This document shows positions 60,336-64,000 of a stretch of DNA of 64,000 nt, piece by piece (positions within the stretch are counted from its first letter, which is position 1; every line of letters begins with the position of its first letter). A program made the translations under genes and the position numbers. Below the pieces are notes generated by a model, which was not told where the DNA came from, ran no database searches, and saw nothing but the letters and a program-made list of their open reading frames with translations. The DNA lies in NCBI GenBank assembly GCA_030762175.1, contig CM060834.1, positions 64,275,501-64,339,500 of the forward strand, given 5' to 3'. Source of the DNA: Metallyticus violacea. Lineage: Eukaryota; Arthropoda; Insecta; Mantodea; Metallyticidae.

Positions 60336-62279
60336 TTTGATAGCCTCAGACAAGCATATTATGCGCAAAGAATCTCGAAAAGAATAAAATTTTTTTTCGA
60401 AGTTGGAAACTTCCTTAGAATCACTTTTTTTCCATTCTTATTTAAGATTACTGGTTCTCTTTCATTATACTAGTTTGATAGCCTCAGACAAGCATATTAT
60501 GCGCAAAGAATCTCGAAAAGAAAAAAATTTTTTTTCGAAGTTTGGAAACTTCGTTAGAATCACTTTTTTTCCGTTCTTATTTAAGATAACTTGTTCTCTT
60601 TCATTATACTAGTTTGATAGCCTTAGACAAGCATATTATGCGCAAAGAATCTCGAAAAGAAAAAAATTTTTTTTCGAAGTTTGGAAACTTCCTTAGAATC
60701 ACTTTTTTCCGTTCTTATTTGAGATAACTGGTTCTCTTTCATTATACTTGTTTGATAACCTCAGACAAGCATATTATGCGCAAAGAATGTCGAAAAGAAA
60801 AAAATTTTATTTCGAAGTTTGGAAACTTCGTTAGAATCACTTTTTTTCCGTTCTTATTTGAGATAACTGGTTCTCTTTCATTATACTAGTTTGATAGCCT
60901 CAGAGAAGCATATTATGCGCAAAGAATCTCTAAAAGAAAAAATTTTTTTTTCGAAGTTTGGAAACTTCGTTAGAATCACTTTTTTTCCGTTCTTATTTGA
61001 GATAACTGGTTCTCTTTCATTATACTAGTTTGATAGCCTCAGACAAGCATATTATGCGCAAAGAATCTCGAAAAGAAAAAAATTTTTTTTCGAAGTTTGG
61101 AAACTTCGTTAGAATCACTTTTTTTCCGTTCTTATTTGAGATAACTTGTTCTCTTTCATTATACCAGTTTGATAGCCTTAGACAAGCATATTATGCGCAA
61201 AGAATCTCGAAAAGAAAAAAATTTTTTTTCGAAGTTTGGAAACTTCGTTGGAATCACATTTTTTCCATTCTTATTTAAGATTACTGGTTCTCTTTCATTA
61301 TACTAGTTTGATAGCCTCAGACAAGCATATTATGCGCAAAGAATGTCGAAAAGAAAAAAATTTTATTTCGAAGTTTGGAAACTTCGTTAGAATCACTTTT
61401 TTTCCGTTCTTATTTGAGATAACTGGTTCTCTTTCATTATACTACTTTGATAGCCTCAGAAAAGCATATTATGCGCAAAGAATCTCGAAAATAAAAATAT
61501 TTTTTTTCGAAGATTGGATACCTCGTTAGAATCACTTTTTTTCCGTTCTTATTTGAGATAACTGGTTCTCTTTCATTATACTAGTTTGATAGCCTCAGAC
61601 AAGCATATTATGCGCAAAGAATCTCGAAAAGAAAAAAATTTTTTTTCTAAGTTTGGAAACTTCCTTAGAATCACTTTTTTTCCATTCTTATTTGAGATAA
61701 CTTGTTCTCTTTCATTATACTAGTTTGATAGCCTTAGACAAGCATATTATGCGCAAAGAATCTCGAAAAGAAAAAAATTTTTTTTCGAAGTTTGGAAACT
61801 TCCTTAGAATCACTTTTTTTCCATTCTTATTTAAGATTACTGGTTCTCTTTCTTTATACTAGTTTGATAGCCTCAGACAAGCATATTATGCGCAAAGAAT
61901 CTCGAAAAGAAAAAAATTTTTTTTCGAAGTTTGGAAACTTCGTTAGAATCACTTTTTTTCCGTTCTTATTTGAGATAACTTGTTCTCTTTCATTATACTA
62001 GTTTGATAGCCTTAGACAAGCATATTATGCGCAAAGAATCTCGAAAAGAAAAAAAATTTTTTTCGAAGTTTAGAAACTTCGTTGGAATCACATTTTTTCC
62101 GTTCTTATTTAAGATTACTGGTTCTCTTTCATTATACTAGTTTGATAGCCTCAGACAAGCATATTATGCGCAAAGAATGTCGAAAAGAAAAAAATTTTAT
62201 TTCGAAGTTTGGAAACTTCGTTAGAATCACTTTTTTTCCGTTCTTATTTGAGATAACTGGTTCTCTTTCATTATACTAC

Positions 62280-64000
62280 TTTGATAGCCTCAGACAAGCA
62301 TATTATGCGCAAAGAATCTCGAAAAGAAAAAAATTTTTTTTCTAAGTTTGGAAACTTCCTTAGAATCACTTTTTTTCCATTCTTATTTGAGATAACTTGA
62401 TCTCTTTCATTATACTAGTTTGATAGCCTTAGACAAGCATATTATGCGCAAAGAATCTCGAAAAGAAAAAAATTTTTTTTCGAAGTTTGGAAACTTCGTT
62501 AGAATCACTTTTTTTCCATTCTTATTTGAGATTACTGGTTCTCTTTCATTATACTAGTTTGATAGCCTCAGACAAGCATATTATGCGCAAAGAATCTCGA
62601 AAAGAAAAAAATTTTTTTTCGAAGTTTGGAAACTTCGTTAGAATCACTTTTTTTCCGTTCTTATTTGAGATAACTTGTTCTCTTTCATTATACTAGTTTG
62701 ATAGCCTTAGACAAGCATATTATGCGCAAAGAATCTCGAAAAGAAAAAAATTTTTTTTCGAAGTTTGGAAACTTAGTTGGAATCACTTTTTTTCCGTTCT
62801 TATTTAAGATTACTGGTTCTCTTTCATTATACTAGTTTGATAGCCTCAGACAAGCATATTATGCGCAAAGAATGTCGAAAAGAAAAAAATTTTATTTCGA
62901 AGTTTGGAAACTTCGTTAGAATCACTTTTTTTCCGTTCTTATTTGAGATAACTGGTTCTCTTTCATTATACTAGTTTGATAGCCTTAGACAAGCATATTA
63001 TGCGCAAAGAATCTCGAAAAGAAAAAAATTTTTTTCGAAGTTTGGAAACTTCGTTAGAATCACTTTTTTTCCGTTCTTATTTAAGATTACTGGTTCTCTT
63101 TCATTATACTAGTTTGATAGCCTCAGACAAGCACATTATGCGCAAAGAATCTCGAAAAGAAAAAAATTTTTTTTCGAAGTTTGGAAACTTCGTTAGAATC
63201 ACTTTTTTTCCGTTGTTATTTGAGATAACTTGTTCTCTTTCATTATACTAGTTTGATAGCCTTAGACAAGCATATTATGCGCAAAGAATCTCGAAAAGAA
63301 AAAAATTTTTTTTCGAAGTTTGGAAACTTCGTTGGAATCACTTTTTTTCCGTTCTTATTTAAGATTACTGGTTCTTTTTCATTATACTAGTTTGATAGCC
63401 TCAGACAAGCATATTATGCGCAAAGAATGTCGAAAAGAAAAAAATTTTATTTCGAAGTTTGGAAACTTCGTTAGAATCACTTTTTTTCCGTTCTTATTTG
63501 AGATAACTGGTTCTCTTTCATTATACTAGTTTGATAGCCTCAGAGAAGCATATTATGCGCAAAGAATCTCTAAAAGAAAAAATTTTTTTTTCGAAGTTTG
63601 GAAACTTCGTTAGAAGCACTTTTTTTCCGTTCTTCTTTGAGATAACTGGTTCTCCTTCATTATACTAGTTTGATAGCCTCAGAAAAGCATAGGTATGCGC
63701 AAAGAATCTCGAAAAGAAAAAAATTTTTTTCGAAGTTTGGAAACTTCGTTAGAATCACTTTTTTTCCGTTCTTATTTGAGATAACTGGTTCTCTTTCATT
63801 ATACTAGTTTGATAGCCTCAGACAAGCATATTATGCGCAAAGAATCTCGAAAAGAATAAAATTTTTTTTCGAAGTTTGGAAACTTGCTTAGAATCACTTT
63901 TTTTCCATTCTTATTTAAGATTACTGGTTCTCTTTCATTATACTAGTTTGATAGCCTCAGACAAGCATATTATGCGCAAAGAATCTCGAAAAGAAAAAAA
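62280..64000 (+). repeat. ~3.1-kb unit 4, cut by window edge
   Basis: Starts at the position where a +A monomer is expected and has the TTCTAAG and ACTTGATCTC marks of that class, but lacks the extra A. It contains the GGTATGCG monomer 63669-63807. It runs off the end, so the array continues to the right. Confidence 0.85.
63669..63807 (+). repeat. GGTATGCG monomer without a preceding 78-bp unit, 5
   Basis: Same blend, TTTGATAGCC form, in the last unit of the window. Confidence 0.9.

Larger units (their letters stand above)
58946..62279 (+). repeat. ~3.1-kb unit 3 (3,334 bp)
   Basis: Same scheme with one more monomer than unit 1 overall, although it has lost one at the chimeric monomer 59920-60057. 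It contains the GGTATGCG monomer 60197-60335. Its HOR-B-like end matches 54705-55800 at offset 6,531. Confidence 0.82.
1..64000 (+). repeat. Satellite DNA array, ~139-bp monomer, head-to-tail, whole window
   Basis: The same monomer recurs without interruption from end to end, about 465 copies, all in one orientation. Most monomers are exactly 139 bp; others are 137, 138 or 140 bp through one- or two-base changes in the T tracts or an added A, and fifteen are 78 bp. Base composition is about 31% G+C. Conserved landmarks in nearly every copy are TGCGCA, an A7T8 tract, TTCGAA, the CGAAGTTTGGAAACTTCG dyad, a T7 tract followed by CCG or CCA, and ACTAGT at the monomer joint. Common variant sites are: CCTCAGAC / CCTTAGAC / CCTCAGAGA / CCTCAGAAA near base 10; AATCTCG or AATGTCG near base 38; CTTCGTTAG, CTTCGTTGG or CTTCCTTAG near base 76; and TTGAGATAAC or TTAAGATTAC near base 108. 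Satellite identity is seen directly. A centromeric or heterochromatic location is inferred, and the species is unknown. Confidence 0.99.

Noticed and set aside
122..63529. Repeated plus-strand open frames of 61-119 codons as genes
   Set aside because: They are translations of the satellite, recur at monomer spacing, shift frame at each 139-bp unit and share no recognisable domain; no start context or constraint supports any one of them.
1..64000. CRISPR array
   Set aside because: Regular spacing, but there are no short repeats alternating with unique spacers; the whole 139-bp unit repeats, and no cas genes are present.
1..64000. Transposable element, rDNA spacer or telomeric repeat
   Set aside because: No terminal repeats, polymerase or transposase frames, target-site duplications, rRNA sequence or short G-rich telomere units were seen.
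1..64000. Assigning a species or a named satellite family
   Set aside because: The 139-bp length and AT-richness are compatible with many plants and insects, and I do not recognise the sequence; naming one would be a guess.

Overview
The entire 64 kb window is one uninterrupted tandem-repeat (satellite DNA) array. The basic unit is an AT-rich monomer of about 139 bp (roughly 31% G+C). It runs head-to-tail on one strand from the first base to the last, about 465 copies. I found no gene, RNA gene, transposon, CRISPR array or non-satellite insert, and no inversion of orientation. Both ends lie inside the array, so it continues beyond the window. An array this long, with higher-order organisation, points to a eukaryotic chromosome in centromeric, pericentromeric or other heterochromatin. 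I do not recognise the monomer as a named satellite family and cannot name the organism; plant and insect are both possible.

Monomer landmarks, counting the T of 'tttgatagcc' as base 1: a TGCGCA site at 27-32; an A7T8 tract at 48-62; an 18-bp dyad CGAAGTTT-GG-AAACTTCG at 63-80; a T7 tract at 91-97; an ACTAGT site across the monomer junction. Monomers fall into recurring variant classes. The classes follow one another in fixed orders, giving higher-order repeats (HORs), and the HORs are themselves duplicated at larger scales.

Layout. HOR-A, a nine-monomer unit of about 1,189 bp with a 78-bp truncated monomer, fills 121-3966 and 36818-40603, with shorter seven-unit forms at 9.6-16.4 kb. HOR-B, eleven monomers and 1,528 bp, occurs at 3967-5494, 11633-13160, 23202-24729 and 40604-42131, with a one-monomer-deleted copy at 16594-17982 and a tail at 51581-52692. 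HOR-C, 14 or 15 monomers opening with a 140-bp monomer, occurs at 17983, 20762, 24730 and 42132. Less ordered stretches lie at 5495-7010 and 35150-36817. From 52693 to the end, related units of 3.06-3.33 kb repeat.

On top of these lie clean tandem duplications with single-base-resolvable joints: 4,961 bp (9035-13995 / 13996-18956), 3,890 bp (27370-31259 / 31260-35149, nearly identical) and 1,390 bp (44216-45605 / 45606-46995). A long-range copy also links 31398-36261 to 46996-51580. Copies differ by whole monomers, and the joints are chimeric monomers, as expected for unequal exchange in register.

All open reading frames in the window are by-products of the repeat. They recur at monomer spacing, none stands out from the repeat, and I call no CDS. 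All comparisons were made by eye from variant bases and constant offsets; identity percentages were not computed.
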